Shown piece after piece: positions 25,471 to 38,800 of a stretch of 64,000 bases of DNA. A program made the position numbers and the translations under genes. The notes below the pieces were generated by a model. The model was given only the letters and a program-made list of their open reading frames with translations. It did not search any database and was not told where the DNA came from. The number at the start of each line of letters is the position of its first letter. Within the stretch, counting starts at the first letter, position 1. The DNA is from Nemopilema nomurai (Eukaryota > Cnidaria > Scyphozoa > Rhizostomeae > Rhizostomatidae), in contig PEDN01001353.1 in NCBI GenBank assembly GCA_003864495.1, forward strand, positions 1 through 64,000, given 5' to 3'.

Positions 25471-28400
25471 AGCACATCGCCTGTTTTGTTCCCCTCACGT
25501 GTTCAAATCTTTAGAGAATAACCACATCGAGGTGCTGTGAGAGCTTAGTAACGTGGAGCTGTATAAACAGTGTCGAAGGTGCACTTTCTGTTGTTAGTGA
25601 AAAGAGGCGAAGAAGGGACAAAACTACAGGAATGATATTTATGTGACCTGCCCATGAAAGGCATCATAACCAAGAATTTTCAAATTCCTCTTACATGTTG
25701 TTCGATAACGGCTTGAATTAGAAAGTTGAATTTTCAAGGCAACAGGGTATTGTTGCTATTCAAGCCTTTAGTTACGCTGTTTCGTGAATTGGGAGGTAGT
25801 GTTTTGTCATTCGCATAGCTTAATAAAGAATCAAGAAAATAAAAGAAGGGACCAGAAGAGGTACGTTTGTAAAAGACGAGGTTGAGAAAAATGAACAATT
25901 ACACGTTTTCTGTAATGGTTTTTATCATAAGGTAAAACTTTTTTTCTAACATGAAAAATAAAACACGAGTCGCAAACGTGAAATTCATTTTCTAAGAAAC
26001 TCATAGTATACAGTAAGTTTTAAAGGTTCCCAGAGCGTTTAGAAACGGGAAAGCTAAAGATTGACCATTGTTACATGTGAAATAATGAGTACGTGTTCTT
26101 GTCTTCCTAAGTCACCGAACCTACAGCCAAAAGGCAGTTTGTCATCTCTCGTTGAAGTTTGGCATCTGAGAAAGGCACAAGTTTGAAATGATGCAGCGCA
26201 GGGGGGGCATGGTTTTATATTTCTTCAAGAGAAGCTGTTGCTCTTTTCCCACCCCCTGCTCAATGAATTGATACTGGCTACCCTATTGCCAGCTAAGTGG
26301 TCAAGTGTGGTTGGTCGTTTGGCATCCCTCCAATAGTGTCTTATTAATACCTAGTAAAATCTTAGAGAGTGCGGGAAAATAACCGACCCGAGCTAGAAAT
26401 GATTATATACCTGATAGTAACTAGTAATGATTAATACTTGTTGAATGAGAATCTACAAAATCAGAATAAAGTATTTGGCAACTCACTTCAATAAATTTTG
26501 GACGATCAATAAAGTTTTCGCAAACTGTACTTGTTAGAAAATTACGAGTTTGGATAAACCTATGAGAGTAATAATATTCCGTGTTCATGGCTCGATGGAG
26601 ACATATACTACTCTGCCCTCTCTTTCATCCGATACTTCTTTCGATATTTCTAATGCACTTTGCAATTGACGAGAAAAAGCTGACAAAAATTGATGCTAAT
26701 GAATCTAGTGTCATGGCTGCGGGGAACCACGTGTGATCTATTTCGTGGAATGTATTTCTTTCCGAGGTGTGCTTCTATCCCTAAGTTAATTCCGCTATGT
26801 TAAGACTGTTGACCCTTCTTTTGCTCCTTAAGAAGGACAAGAAAAGCCACATTGTCATTCTATCTTCAAGTCAACTTATGCAAAACCGCAAAAGTTTGTC
26901 AAACGTCGGTTTCAACTGTGCCATAAAATTTGCCATGCAAACAATTTCCAGTGGGTTAATGATAGACGTGCTCATTCTAGCAGGTAATTGAAGTTGTTTT
27001 ATCCGAGTTATTAAAGAAGAAGTTTCTTAATTGAGCATTTTCCAATCCCCAAGTCTTGCAAAACATGCAGATGCCTGCAACGAGACTATTTATACCGAAA
27101 AACCTATTTCGTCAGCTGAATCTTTTATACAACGTGAAAGAAATGAAGGACGTCCATGAATACGCTTACAACGTCGAAAGACCGGCATCAGAGTGCCGAG
27201 GCATTGAAAAAATAAATGTAGAAAAAATTTCTTACCAGAAAGTATTTGTGTTTCCAAGTTGCAGTTAACGTGTCTGATTCAACATGTTCCCCAGCGGCAT
27301 TAAAACTCAACGTATCCAAGAGGTTTTTCTGTGTTCAACTGTGAATTAGCAGTTGGAAGTGTTGTGAGAACCCTCGTGCGTGGCAGTATATAGTAGGGAA
27401 TGACTTCTGGTTCCCACCGCACTGGTTGACCAGAGTCAACGGTAAACGGAGATTGGACTCGACGTCCAAGGCCATGGGAATAACAAAGATTCTTCAATTT
27501 TGTTTTGAAAATAAGACCGACCAAAACATCAATTCAGTTGTGGGATATAAGTTGATTAATTCCAAATCTTATTTTACAAAGATTTTCAACATGCTTCTAC
27601 CTTTGCCAAAAGTAACATTATAAATGTTTGTTGCTCAAGTGGAATTTTAGGTAAATAATATTTCGATAGCTTGAAGAAAAATTGCAACGGTTCCTAGGCA
27701 GTTCATTGAAGAAAGCCCATCTAAGAATGTTCTTGGCCGGGGTCACTGTATTTACCCGTTTTCAAAATATGCTTTGTGTTAAATCGGTCTAGCAGCGTAG
27801 ACTGCTCCTTCAACGTCACCAACAGTGGGCATCCGCTGCGAGGGTGCAGTGGCATGAAGCATTTTCAAATTACCTCTCAATACCCTTTACAGCAGCGATC
27901 ATGGAAATGTTTATATCGACCACTGTTAATTTTCATAATCTCAAAATTTTCCATACATCAAAGGGATCAGTTTTAAAAATCCAGCCTTGCAGAAATGAAA
28001 GTGTTTGGAACCCTTTCCACTCGTTTCCAAACGTCATCAGTGATTGACAATTAATACAAGGCCAGAGCACATAAAAATTAAACAAATTATGTAAAGACAA
28101 AGTTCCGCCAGCATGATTCTTTAGTCAGACCATAGCAAAACATTTGATAAGATGAAGGATTTCAACTAAAAGCATAAATTGCCACAAAATCAAGAGAGAA
28201 AAAAACATTGTGGGATGAAAAAATTACACGGAGCCCTTAAATTGCTGAACAGTACTCCTAAACTAGCAATGACCCACAAAACTGAGATGTATTTTAGCAT
28301 TTACTTTGTCTGCTTCGAAAAGAAAGTAGGTACTTGCCTTCCCAAATCTATTTGAATCTTCGTGGATACATTGTTAGTCATTGGTGAAATACCCTGAGCC

Positions 28401-29130
28401 AGGGTTTTCCTGTTTGAACTGAAAAGCTGTTGGTCAGCAAACGAGTCTTCAATTGAAAACGAAACAAAGTGACACACTGGAATGAGGAAAGGTTCCAATG
28501 CGCACGCGCACTGTGCAGTGCTATGTTGCCAACCCCGAATGTGCGATGGGCATGCAATAGCTATAACAGCGCTCCCCTTTCCACCGTAGCTCATCGATTC
28601 TGGTATTCTGTAACGCCAATTAATATTCAATATATATTTGATCCAAAGACACACACACGTCACGACTACAGTGAGAGGAGACGGGGAGCTCCAGATACGG
28701 TCTATTATCCCACTAGGTTTTAAAGAGCAGAGAAACCTTGCTGAACGGTGTGTATAGTTTTAAAAAAATTAGCAAGTTTAAAGATCCTTTACAGGTTTCA
28801 AATAGTTCTAGTGGTCGAGCACCTGCCTCCTTGCTATCCTTCTTTTACTCACTTTGGAGTAAAGTAGATAATTTTCCAATGAAATGAACAAAAACATTGA
28901 GAAAGGTCAGTGTGGTCTCGGAGGTCAAACCACACCTTCCCTTGATCCTAGAAATAGCTTTTCCGTGTACCCAGACATTTTGCCACCCAACAAACCTTCA
29001 GTTTGACAATAAGGACAGCTTAGTCATTTAATTCTCTAACGAAGAATATCTGAAATAACTTTGATTAGTTACCAGGCTGCTTCACCAGAACAACCCGAGC
29101 AATTATAAAGCGTTGTCCACTACTTGTTGT
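25471..29130. other. Intergenic, no confirmed gene
   Basis: No convincing exon chain. If the CCAAT/TATA element drives a rightward transcript, its body should lie here. Weak exon-like stretches at 26.8 kb (+) and 28.3-28.5 kb (-) were examined and not accepted. Confidence 0.4.
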
Positions 29131-29210
29131 GTGATGAATGATTGGATGATGTGATAAATGATTGGATGATATGAAGAATGATTGGATGATGTGATGAATG
29201 ATTGGATGAT
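29131..29210. repeat. Tandem repeat, 20-bp unit, four copies
   Basis: Four adjoining copies of GTGATGAATGATTGGATGAT with one to four differences each, about 600 bp upstream of SMIM12. Confidence 0.9.
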
Positions 29211-29820
29211 GAATGTGTAATGGAAACATTTGACGAAAAACACAGAAGTGAAACAAAGTGAGATGCGGAACCTTTCAACCTCAGGGCACCATTACTAAAC
29301 AACCAAAGAATTTACAATGCCAAAATCAATTGATTATTTCACCTCACATTAATTTACAATAATTAGCTTAGCATACATTAATTGTTGGAAGAATTATTTT
29401 AATTATTCCTTTCCATTTTTCCTTATTTTTCCCCTACCTACCAATAAAATCTCCCTATTCAATGATACACCACAAGTTCAATTTATAATCAGCATGTGCT
29501 TGCAACACCCCGAGCCGATAATGCTTTGAAAGGGTTCATCAGAAGTTGATGCAATGCTGTCGTCATAAAATGATGTCGTCATCGATTGATGGGCCTCTCA
29601 TTCAATGGTGAGCCTCGATATTGTTAATCATATCCAGAGGAAAGTTACAAAATGCTAAGAAAGCAGTCAGCTACTCAGAGTTATTACTTCCATCGAAAGT
29701 TGTTCTTGAAACATAATCTTAATCGAAAATAAACCAACAGGAAACAAAGTTTTACATTCAGCAGATTTTTGTCAAGTCGTTCACAAGGAACTGAGTAGAT
29801 CCGTCGAGAAAGCGAACAAA

Positions 29821-30087
29821 ATGTGGCCATTAATTGCTGCTGCTGCAAGAGGCTATGCACCGTATGTCGTGTTTCCTGCGGCTGTTCTTGTAGGAACAGT
29901 CGGTTATTTAATAGAGTCTAGACTAGCCGACAGAGAAAGAGGGAAACTGCAGGCGCCAAGCACACTAGAAGCAAGAGGCGAAAGGCAGTTGGAGACACTT
30001 ATTTCAGGCGCAGAAAAGGCAACGACGAGCCAAGACCTTCCCAGGAGTATACTTGACAGAAACCTGAAGCCTGGGACATACACTTAA
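29821..30087 (+). CDS. SMIM12: Small integral membrane protein 12 homologue
   Basis: An 88-residue single-exon protein. It begins MWPLIAAAARGYAPYVVFP and continues into a hydrophobic segment (VVFPAAVLVGTVGYLIE), followed by a charged tail. The MWP start, the YAPYV-FP motif, the single N-terminal membrane helix and the total length match vertebrate SMIM12 (about 92 residues). The tail ends in a conserved-looking SILDRNLKPG segment, like the VLNRN element of the family. The molecular role of SMIM12 is not established. The ATG is the first in the frame and stop-to-poly(A) distance is about 950 bp. Confidence 0.9.
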   Translation: MWPLIAAAARGYAPYVVFPAAVLVGTVGYLIESRLADRERGKLQAPSTLEARGERQLETLISGAEKATTSQDLPRSILDRNLKPGTYT

Positions 30088-32070
30088 GGTTTGCGAAAAC
30101 CACAAGCCAGAAGTGTTGGGAATGTAACTGGTGTACTGATGCGACTGCGAATGCTTATCTTTAGTGAAGGTGGCCTATGCTGACATTGTTCAAATGGGAT
30201 CTAATCACTAATGGATAATAGATAACGTTAAAAATTTTACGCCTTCGTTTATTCAAAACCTTGCAGGAATATTGCTAGAGACACTAGTTTCTTCATTTCA
30301 AGGCACATGTAAATCTTAGTAGAAAACATGCTCAAAAAATTTGGAGTCATCTATAAAATTGAGAAAATTTTGTGTGAAGGTTTGGATTTTGAATGAAATT
30401 TAAGTAACTAATTTCAAATTGTCACTTAGAGCTTTTTCAACCAGTGTCTTGAATATATCATTTGTGTACACATAACATGAGACCTCAAATGACTTTCTTT
30501 ATGGTATGACTATTGTATGGAGGCCAGTATAGTATACCCGATGTGGACATAACCTTGGTTGCAATATATGGTAAATTTGAGTCTCTAAGTTATTGTTATA
30601 TCGAATAATGTACTGCCTGATAAACTTTTCAAATTCGAGTAACAAGAATTATTAGAAAGTTATTCTGGAACACAATTATTCTGCAACACAAAACTACCCA
30701 TATCTTGCCTACACAAAGCTGTAATTAAGCTCTATGAATTTCAACAAGTTATTAATATTGTGCTGTGAAAACTAATAGAATGTTGTGACTTTGCTGTGCA
30801 CCAGTTATCAAACCCATAACTTGAAATGTAGAAGAGAAGCCTCTTTTTGGACCATGGAATGTTAGTAGGAATGCCATTAAAAATTAAATGTAAAATGTTC
30901 ATATATACTTAATGTTAGGCCAAGTTTATACCATTTTTGTGGAATATTGGTTTGCTTTCTCCGAGAATGACAAGTATAAAGTGAAACTGTCTGAATTGCA
31001 ATTAATATAGTAACATTACTGGTTTCAATAATAAATAAAATGTTTGTATTTTACCTATTTACCTTTTGATGTTTCTCTAATGCCTTCCCAAGCAAAAAAA
31101 TTTTTGTCCAAATCCTGCTATATGATACTTAAGGTTTTTTTACTAAATTGTGTCCAAGTCTTATTAGAATCTTACTAAAATTTTATAGGAACCTGTTTAG
31201 GATCTTTTCAGATTCATTGTATTTTTGCAGCAACACAGGTTTGAGAGAAAGAGACAGCAGAAGATCTCACTAGGGATAAAGAGTCTGTTGATATTTGTTA
31301 AGCTAGTAATATTTGAATAAATCATTTTACAGTTAAAATAAGTTTCTTTAAGTTAGTTTTGAAAATTCTTTTGACCAATGTTCAATGTTGGTCTTACATT
31401 ACAATGTTGCAGGCAAGCAATCAATTTACTGCTTTTCTACCTCTGCTCAATCATCTTATTAGGAACAGTTTGGTGAAATGAAAGGGACCAATGAGTAGAG
31501 AGGGACGCAAAACAATTTTCCACATTTGATACTTGTGGAGAACCACATTGGCTTATTTAGCAAGGTTCCCCATTGGCACACCAAGTCACATCAAATGTTT
31601 TATATGCAATTATTGAAAATCTCCTGAAGACTTGAGAGTAGTTTGATCATAGACTTAATAGCTTAAGCTACTCTCAAACTGGGCAGTAACAAACAACTGA
31701 CCTGAGTAAAAGTGCCAACCTTTTAGCTGATGCTTAAAATAAAGTTTTTTTCCTTGTATGAAAATAATGCCTAAATCACTGCCATTGTAATCATGTGTTA
31801 GTCAAACCATCCAAAATCTAGTGTTCAGATGCTAAAATTCAGGATCTTTTGAAAATAGGCTTTTAGAAAGTCCATGCTACACCTACAACTGCTATTAATA
31901 TTTGGTTAGTCATGAAACTATTTAGTATTATAGCTTTCTGAAATTTAATAAAACAAAGCGGATAAAGAGTTGATATGTCTAACTAAATATGCTAAGTTAT
32001 TCCCATTTTTATGCTTTTCTCGTATCTAAATAATTTACATGACAGAGCATCCAACCAATTGGTTGAGAAC
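30088..32070. other. SMIM12 3' region and intergenic DNA
   Basis: AT-rich. Probable SMIM12 3' untranslated region up to the AATAAATAAA at 31030-31039; beyond that nothing is recognised before the stop codon of NEK2, which is transcribed towards it. Confidence 0.5.
31030..31039 (+). terminator. Overlapping poly(A) signals, likely for SMIM12
   Basis: Two overlapping AATAAA hexamers followed by a T/G-rich stretch (TGTTTGTATTTTACC), the usual cleavage-site context. Confidence 0.5.
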
Positions 32071-35000
32071 TTACGATAGATTGCTGCCTCTCTGCAGGTT
32101 GTTCTTTCTGAATCTAAAACGATCGCTATAATTGTCTATCTTACCTAAAACATTACTTGCCTCTTGGTCCTTTGGAAACTGCTGAGATTGAACTGTGCTG
32201 CTAATTTTCCCGTTCTTGTTTCCAGGAAAATTCCTCAGTTCATGCAGCCTTCCCTCGCTGTCAAAATTTTCCTTCCCGGAAGGATATACCTGACTGCGTT
32301 TGGGCCTCTTAAAATTGAAAGGTTCTGGTTCTCGGTAGTCGTTTGAGTATGCCTCTTGCATCATTCTGTCAGCTCTGCAGTGAACAGGAATGGAGTAACG
32401 AAAGTAAAATGGGAAGATGAAAATTTGAGTGAACGAAACCAAAATGCATTCATGATATTTCACTTTCAATAGTGCCAGATAATCACCAAACCATGAACAG
32501 CTGAAGTGCTGCCTAGTTCAGAAGAAACCGAAAAGACAAGTCGAAATGTTTGCAAAAGGATGAAAGCAGATGCTCGTGCAAACTATCCATATTAAAAGTA
32601 CGGTTTCCCTTTCAATGATGGCGATAATGAAAGAAGAAGAAAACATTTCCAGTGCTTGCCAGGATAGAAAGAGAGTTTACATTTTCGGTTTACATTGTAA
32701 CTTTTTTTAGTGAAAAATATGCGGACAATGTTATTGCCAAAAGATCTTGTTTAATAAAGAGTTTTCCAGGGTTGAGGGATATCAATAATTCGCACAAGAA
32801 TTTGACGAAACCAAGACGAACAGCTAGAAAACTGGCTTTGCTTTGCATAATGATGACCTCGCAACTTACAAAAAGTGCTACTTTGCCGAGAAAATAAAAA
32901 CATCCATACCTGGCTAGTTTCTCTGCCACTAAACTTTCTCGTTCGCTTAAAATCCTTTCTCTTCCTAAAAAGAATTTACTTTATATATCAACTATTTTCT
33001 ATAATCTATCAATTCATCAAATCAATTCGTGATGCATAAACACGGACGTGGAAATGCTTAACTACACACTTTGTAAATTTGCACCAGCATACAGATGAAA
33101 GATTATAAATAAATACCTCCAAGAAATGCATCAAAGGGTATTATTCATCAAAATGCATCAAAGGTAGAAATGCATCATTCGTACAAACTGCAAATTTATC
33201 GTTTATCATTGTGTGTTATCCGATCAATCTTATGTGACGTTATTCAATCACGTTATTCAATCACATCCACACTCAGGCCCATTTGAATAGCTACGGGATC
33301 TTTATGCATAGGTCTCTTGGATGTATTTACCTGGTGAATAAATGTTTCGTGGTAGAAAACTCCACAGTTACCAGAAACAGCGGAAACATGATTTTAGCAC
33401 ACTGAAGTATATATGCAAACATTAGACTTCCAGTTAGGTCTGTCGAAATTTCAAGGCAAAGTGCTCTCAAAGTGTTTCCGCTGTTTCACGCAAATACATT
33501 GACATGAAAAACTCGACCCACTCTCTAACTCCCTCTCCTTGTCGCTTAGAAGCTTTTCCTTAATTCTCAATGCCTCTTCCTTCTTTCGGAGCTGTGCTGA
33601 GCTAAAAATTAAAAAAGAAACATTTAAATTTCAACCAATATTTTTGTGCAAAAATGCTCGGTCTCCCGTTGCCTATGTTCATTTGTGTAATGTACTGAGT
33701 TCAGGCTAGTAATGCTCAACTTTTTTAGATATATTACGTATAGCAGCATACAAAAAAGTGACTAAAATCAGGGAAATTCTTGTTTGATTCAAATTCCTTT
33801 GACAATGATTCTGTACGCGAGTGCCCTTATGTCTATGGCATTTCCCCAGTTTCCAGTTTCAAGCCCTAACTAGTAGGTTATCAAGTAAATTATTATGAAA
33901 AAGCAGGTGGATATACAATAATTTACATTTCTAATTTTTAAAGTAGAAATTAAGTATTAAACATACAGGGATTCCGTGCTGCTCTGCTTTCTGTCCTTGG
34001 CATTGAAAATGTTTGAATACTTGGCAACCGAGTGGTGCCTCAAAATGTCATCAATGCTGGGTCTTTTATTATCCTGAAATGTAACAAAGTTAAGTACATG
34101 ATTAGGAGATATTGACTGAAGTAAGTGAAGACTGGTTGGTAGAGACATTTGGTCATTTTAATACTACAGCAAAAAGTCACGTGTGCAAAACTGAAAGAAG
34201 AGAGAGCGGTACACGCGAGAGGAAAGTTTATGTTGCCGGATGCCTGACTGACAATTGGTCAAGGAAAGAAATACAGTTAAACCAGCGAAACTCAGGTCTG
34301 TTTGGATCGGGGGGGATCCGACTTCGCGTAAAGAAGTCTGCTTAACACGAAGGTCGGATGCATCCATAATTAATTTCATTCGTTTAATTTAAAATTCTTT
34401 AGGCACGGTGGCCATATGCTGCAAAAATAAAGTGTGTTGACATGAAAAACATGTCATCAAAGTATTGCTGTAAGCATCAAGAAGGCAGAGCTGTCTTTGG
34501 TGTAGCATCAGGTCCAGAGAGGTTTGCAGAGATCTCTGGCTTCAACTAAGGTTCGAGTGATTTATAGGACGAAAATTGATATACATTGTACCATGCTGAA
34601 ACGAAGCGTTTTCGTATCGAACTTTTGTAAAGACTAGAGCCGTTTTCGTATTTGTATTGTGAGAAATCAAGCATGCGGCCTGCAGCAAGGGCAAACCAGA
34701 TGGTTAGTTTTGGCGTCCCTCTCGCAAGTACACCGCCCCCTGCCTATTTAGTGCATGCATCCCTTCATCAAATTTTGCAAGTTGAATTGTAGGCTATTCA
34801 GAATACTTACTTCGACTTGCAGCATCCATTTGATAAACTCTCCAAGCTCGTCAGAAAAATGATTCGGAATCGGTTTGAACCTCCCATCTCGAATCTTCAC
34901 AGCCAACGAACGCTGGTCCATGGCCAGGAAGGGCGGATGAAGGGCACAGAGCTCGTACAGTAAGCACCCCAAAGACCAGATGTCCGATTTCTCGTTATAC

Positions 35001-37715
35001 GACAGCTTGCTTACTTGTTCCTGTCGAGAAGATCAAACTCTAAAACTATTGGGGCCGATATAAAACACCTCTGGTGAGACAAAATAGTAGGGGTAGCAAA
35101 CTTGGATAGAACAATTTAAAGAAAAGTGATGAAAAACTAGTGATTATTGTCAAAAGAAACAATTGCCAAAAATTGGGGACTCCATGCTACTTGCATCATC
35201 ACAGGCCTTGATATACTTTTGCTGCATTCAATACTTTGACCCTTGTCAAAGTACCAAAGAAGGTAGGAATCTGTGTCAAAAGAAAGTCAGTAATTGACAG
35301 CAATTATGGAGTGAGCCCTCTATCCCTTTCTCATGCTCTTAAAAATTTCACTCAAAAAATGAATGCTCATTATTTCTTGTGTGACAATAAGTGCCATTGT
35401 TCATTTATCAATTGAGTCTCTGATGTATGCTCAAATTGCTTGCAGATAGACAGTCTTATCTAGAAACACCCAAAAGCACCAGTTGGATACGTACTGGAGA
35501 CATATAATATGGAGTTCCAACAAATGTTTTTGCAAAACTTGTTTCATGTAACACTCTTGCTAAACCAAAGTCGCCAAGTTTTAAATTCTCTTCAGCATCA
35601 ATGAAAACATTGGCAGGCTTCAGATCCCTGTGTAGGATGTGTCCTCCACCTTTCTTCCTATGACATTCTTGGAGTGCAAGTGAAAGCTGGTACAGTACTT
35701 TCCAAATGAATTGCTCCTCAATTGGCTTCCTGGAATTATAGAGTGTCAAAGAGCTTTAGCTCAAAACGAAGCATATTATAAGCTGCCTTTTTGCAAAGAT
35801 GATATTATTAGTTCAGTGCAAATATTTGTTGTTTAGATAATGTATCTTGGAAGAAACATCTTTTGCTATGATTGCGAAGAAGACCTTGGAGCTAATGTTG
35901 ATATTGGGTTTTGTGCTTTTGATATCAAAACATTAAAAAGGCACAGAAGAGAGGGGCTATGTTAATAGCTGAATCAAGGATTGCTTGAAAATGATACAAC
36001 TACCATGCTTGGCTTCTTCGATGGACTTCTTGGATATATAATTAAAACATACTAAGTAGAATGCAAAGATGTTGAAGAGCCTGAAAAAGCATGGCCAAAG
36101 GACAAACAAATAGCTTTGTAAAGCAAAATTTTTAGCAACCTAATGAAAGAGGTTCTAGTGGCTCTACCAGCTAATATGTTTAAACAAAAACTTATTTGCA
36201 TTTCATGTTTGTAGTACCTAACAGACTTAATTTGTTGTGATAAGTAAAAATCCATCTTTTCCTTTTTTCCTAAATAGGCATTAAGCTTTGGTACCAAAAT
36301 CATGAAACTGATATGAAATAAAAAGCAGTATAGCAAAATGTGGTATGGCATTGTGTTGGAATGAATCAGTATCTAGTGTTACAAAGCAGAAGAAAGTTTT
36401 ATGTTATGAAAAGTAGAATATTACAGCACGATGAAGCTAAGCACTAATGTAGTCTAACTAGTAAAACAAATTAATCTTTGAACTTAGAAATTTATATATT
36501 GCTGTAGCTAACAAATTAATCCTTGAAACCATTTCCTTTGAAATTCATTGACAATTTCACCATAGAATTCACCAAAGAATGCATTTAAGATAAATTTTAT
36601 GGATATTTAGAAATTTATGATACCTTTCTCTTTTGTGTTTTGAAATGACCTTGTTTAAATCTCCCTTTTCACAAAATTCCATCACAATATAGATAGTGGC
36701 TTTTATCTTATCTATGATTCTGTCATAATATCGCACGATGTTGCTATGTCTCAGCTCCCTCAGTAAGTTGACTTCTGAGACTAACATCTGTTTCTCAGCT
36801 TCTGTCATCTGTCCATAATTAAGCTCTTTCCATACAAGCACCTTTGAAGTTAATGAAGATGTATATCTGGCTAAAATCATTCACTTATTGAACAGTAAAA
36901 CAGTAATTAATTAAAACATAGATGTATTTACTGCCTTAATAATAACAATAATAATAATAATTGAAGCTAAGTCTCCATTTCGGAGCAGTTACCCAACTAC
37001 TGGGTATCACAAGCTGGTGCTATAATTTTAGCCAATCTTTTTATTTCTATTTCATTCATTGGTAAGAAATTTTTGAAGGGTGTTGTTGATACTTTTAAGA
37101 ATTTTTGAATTATTTGTAGCTAAACATGTTTTTTCCATCTTGGGTTTTTGATAAAAACTTGGGCAATCCCATAAGTGTTCAATATATTCCTCATGGGCCC
37201 CACATCTTCTGCAAAGAGAATCAGAGTACTTTCCTTTGTAGTTCGCTCTTAAGTCAACCATGTTTAGTTTTAATTTCAGCAGGGATGACGCCTTGCTTCT
37301 TTTACTCCACAGAATGACTTAATAGAACTAATCAAGTCCTTTCTCATTAAGATAGGTTCTATTCAGTTAGGTGACCTTATTGGTGCTAGAAGTATGTAGC
37401 CTTTTAGCAAATACAGCGCCTAATCAGATAAAAGAAATAGAAAAAGCACAAAACAGTCCAATTTCTCTGCACCTAAGTTTGACGTTGTTAAATTAAGTTT
37501 GACGTTCTAGAATTTTCAAATTCTGACCTAGACGAAGCTTTCATTGCAAAACGTTCGCTCAGTAAAAACCCTTATGCAAACAGAATTTCTCTCAACATTC
37601 TTCAATTTTGACTCACTTTGCCATCACATCTTCGCTTTATCTTCCTGCACGTGCCATAAGACCCCGAGCCAATAGCTTCGATAACATCGTAGTCTTCCAG
37701 TCTACTTGAAGGCAT
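32071..37715 (-). CDS. NEK2: NIMA-related kinase 2 homologue (centrosomal Ser/Thr kinase), 8 exons
   Basis: Exons in transcript order: 37617-37715, 36624-36841, 35495-35729, 34811-35020, 33967-34073, 33522-33601, 32910-32964, 32071-32374. Phases are continuous and give 435 residues (human NEK2 445). The protein starts [21 protein letters not shown]. It has the glycine loop GSGSYG (16-21), the catalytic lysine in VLVWKE, the HRDLKPAN loop (Asp141), the DFG motif (Asp159), and the activation segment [14 protein letters not shown]. The alpha-helical region encoded by exons 6 and 7 ([22 protein letters not shown]) corresponds to the leucine-zipper dimerisation coil. A KEN box (SGKENFDS, 369-371) lies in the tail, suggesting APC/C-driven turnover as known for vertebrate NEK2. 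The last residues are RGSNLS, so the C-terminal Met-Arg dipeptide of the vertebrate long isoform is absent. Family role: centrosome separation and mitotic entry. Confidence 0.96.
36934..37330 (-). mobile_element. 3' end of a LINE-type retrotransposon in NEK2 intron 1
   Basis: A short open frame (stop at 37052) contains [19 protein letters not shown], the C-x2-C-...-H-x4-C zinc-knuckle motif found at the C terminus of many LINE ORF2 proteins. About 90 bp downstream on the same strand there is an (ATT)n tract at 36934-36960, plausible as the element's simple-repeat tail. It lies in sense orientation to NEK2, is 5'-truncated and has no catalytic domain. The clade cannot be assigned. Confidence 0.65.
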
Positions 37716-38653
37716 GTTCTCTGTGACAAACTTTCCCGCTTTCAATCTGATATTCTGGGAATCGATGCTTCAAATTCAAATTGCGGTTAAGCCAATTTTT
37801 TAATTGATGGTCGAGCCTTACAAGGATGCAAATTCACGCCCTCCAACGTTTAAGATGAGCAAAAAACTTGCAGTCCCTTGAAGCCAGTTAGCAGTTGAAA
37901 TCTCAAAAATTAACCAAGCAAATTTCCAGGAGATCCACTCAAAGACAAGATTCCATTTCTTCAGCTAAGCCGTTGAATTTGGGTAGCTTCGGTTCGGTCC
38001 CGCTTGTTTTTGTATTAAGTTGAAAAGGAGGCTGCCCAATAGATGCTCGATATGCAACAAACAAAAGAGTTTTGACAGAGACCCCAGACAGAAAGGAAAT
38101 GTCAGTTCCCCGCAATGACCAAAGAAGTGGAAAGATAACATAATGCAATGAAAAGTACTTTACCAATTGTTTCATTTCAGTTTTCGTTCTCATAAAATCA
38201 TTTAAAATTAGAATTTTCAACATCAGCAGAAAATGCAATATGAGATCTCATGCAGGTAGTGTGCCCTCGACGCCTAAGCAGCATAGTGTCCGCAAGCGAT
38301 AAGAAATAATCAATGACAGTAATTGGTGTGCTTTCAAAGCGATAAAATAATCATTGTTCGAGAGCGCCACTTGATTATTCATTAGTGGATGATTTCGTTT
38401 TTATCAGTGTTACTGTATCAAAGTTACCTTGATACTTTTGAAGTTATTAAGCTTCGATGAATGTTCAAGTGCGTTAAAACGAGCAAAACAAATCCCAGAA
38501 AACAAAGGGTCTTTAACAGCAAGATTCAAGTAAGTTAACGTATAAGAAAAGCAGGGTTTACTGAAAAAGCAACAATTTGTTCTCTAAGACATGCTTCACG
38601 TCTTCTGCAACACTAGTTTCTCCGTATTCTGAATACCCACCAGTCTTCAACAG
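37716..38653. other. NEK2 upstream region, nothing else recognised
   Basis: Non-coding sequence upstream of the NEK2 ATG; it must contain its promoter. No clear TATA box. Confidence 0.4.
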
Positions 38654-38800
38654 GGGTCATCAGTGAAGAGGGGGATTCTCCTTAATGCAAACAGTAATAA
38701 ATTTCAAAACTGTAAAAGACCCTTCTTAGGGCCATGTGCGCATGGAAGAACGCAAGTTTTTAATATTTCCGCCAAGTATATAGGAGGGATTCGAAATCGC
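38654..38800 (+). repeat. Diverged third copy of the inverted-repeat sequence
   Basis: Aligns in direct orientation with 40212-40360. Shared blocks are GGGGATTC, TGCAAACAGTAA, GGGCCATGTG and GCATGGAAGA, in order. It is older or faster-evolving than the two main arms. Confidence 0.6.

Noticed and set aside
26836..26985. Plus-strand stretch with IDVLILAG, faintly like the NNAG region of short-chain dehydrogenases
   Set aside because: Only one short weak similarity, the NNAG motif is not intact, and no neighbouring exon with a cofactor-binding glycine motif could be found.
28301..28460. Minus-strand exon-like segment ending at a GC donor-like AG|GCAAGT
   Set aside because: Peptide (TNNVSTKIQIDLGR) is not recognised, no partner exon was found, and FBXO11 already has a complete phase-consistent 5' end at 25068.
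36052..36351. 99-codon minus-strand ORF in the second NEK2 intron
   Set aside because: Lies between two verified kinase exons, no splice signals, low-complexity hydrophobic composition.
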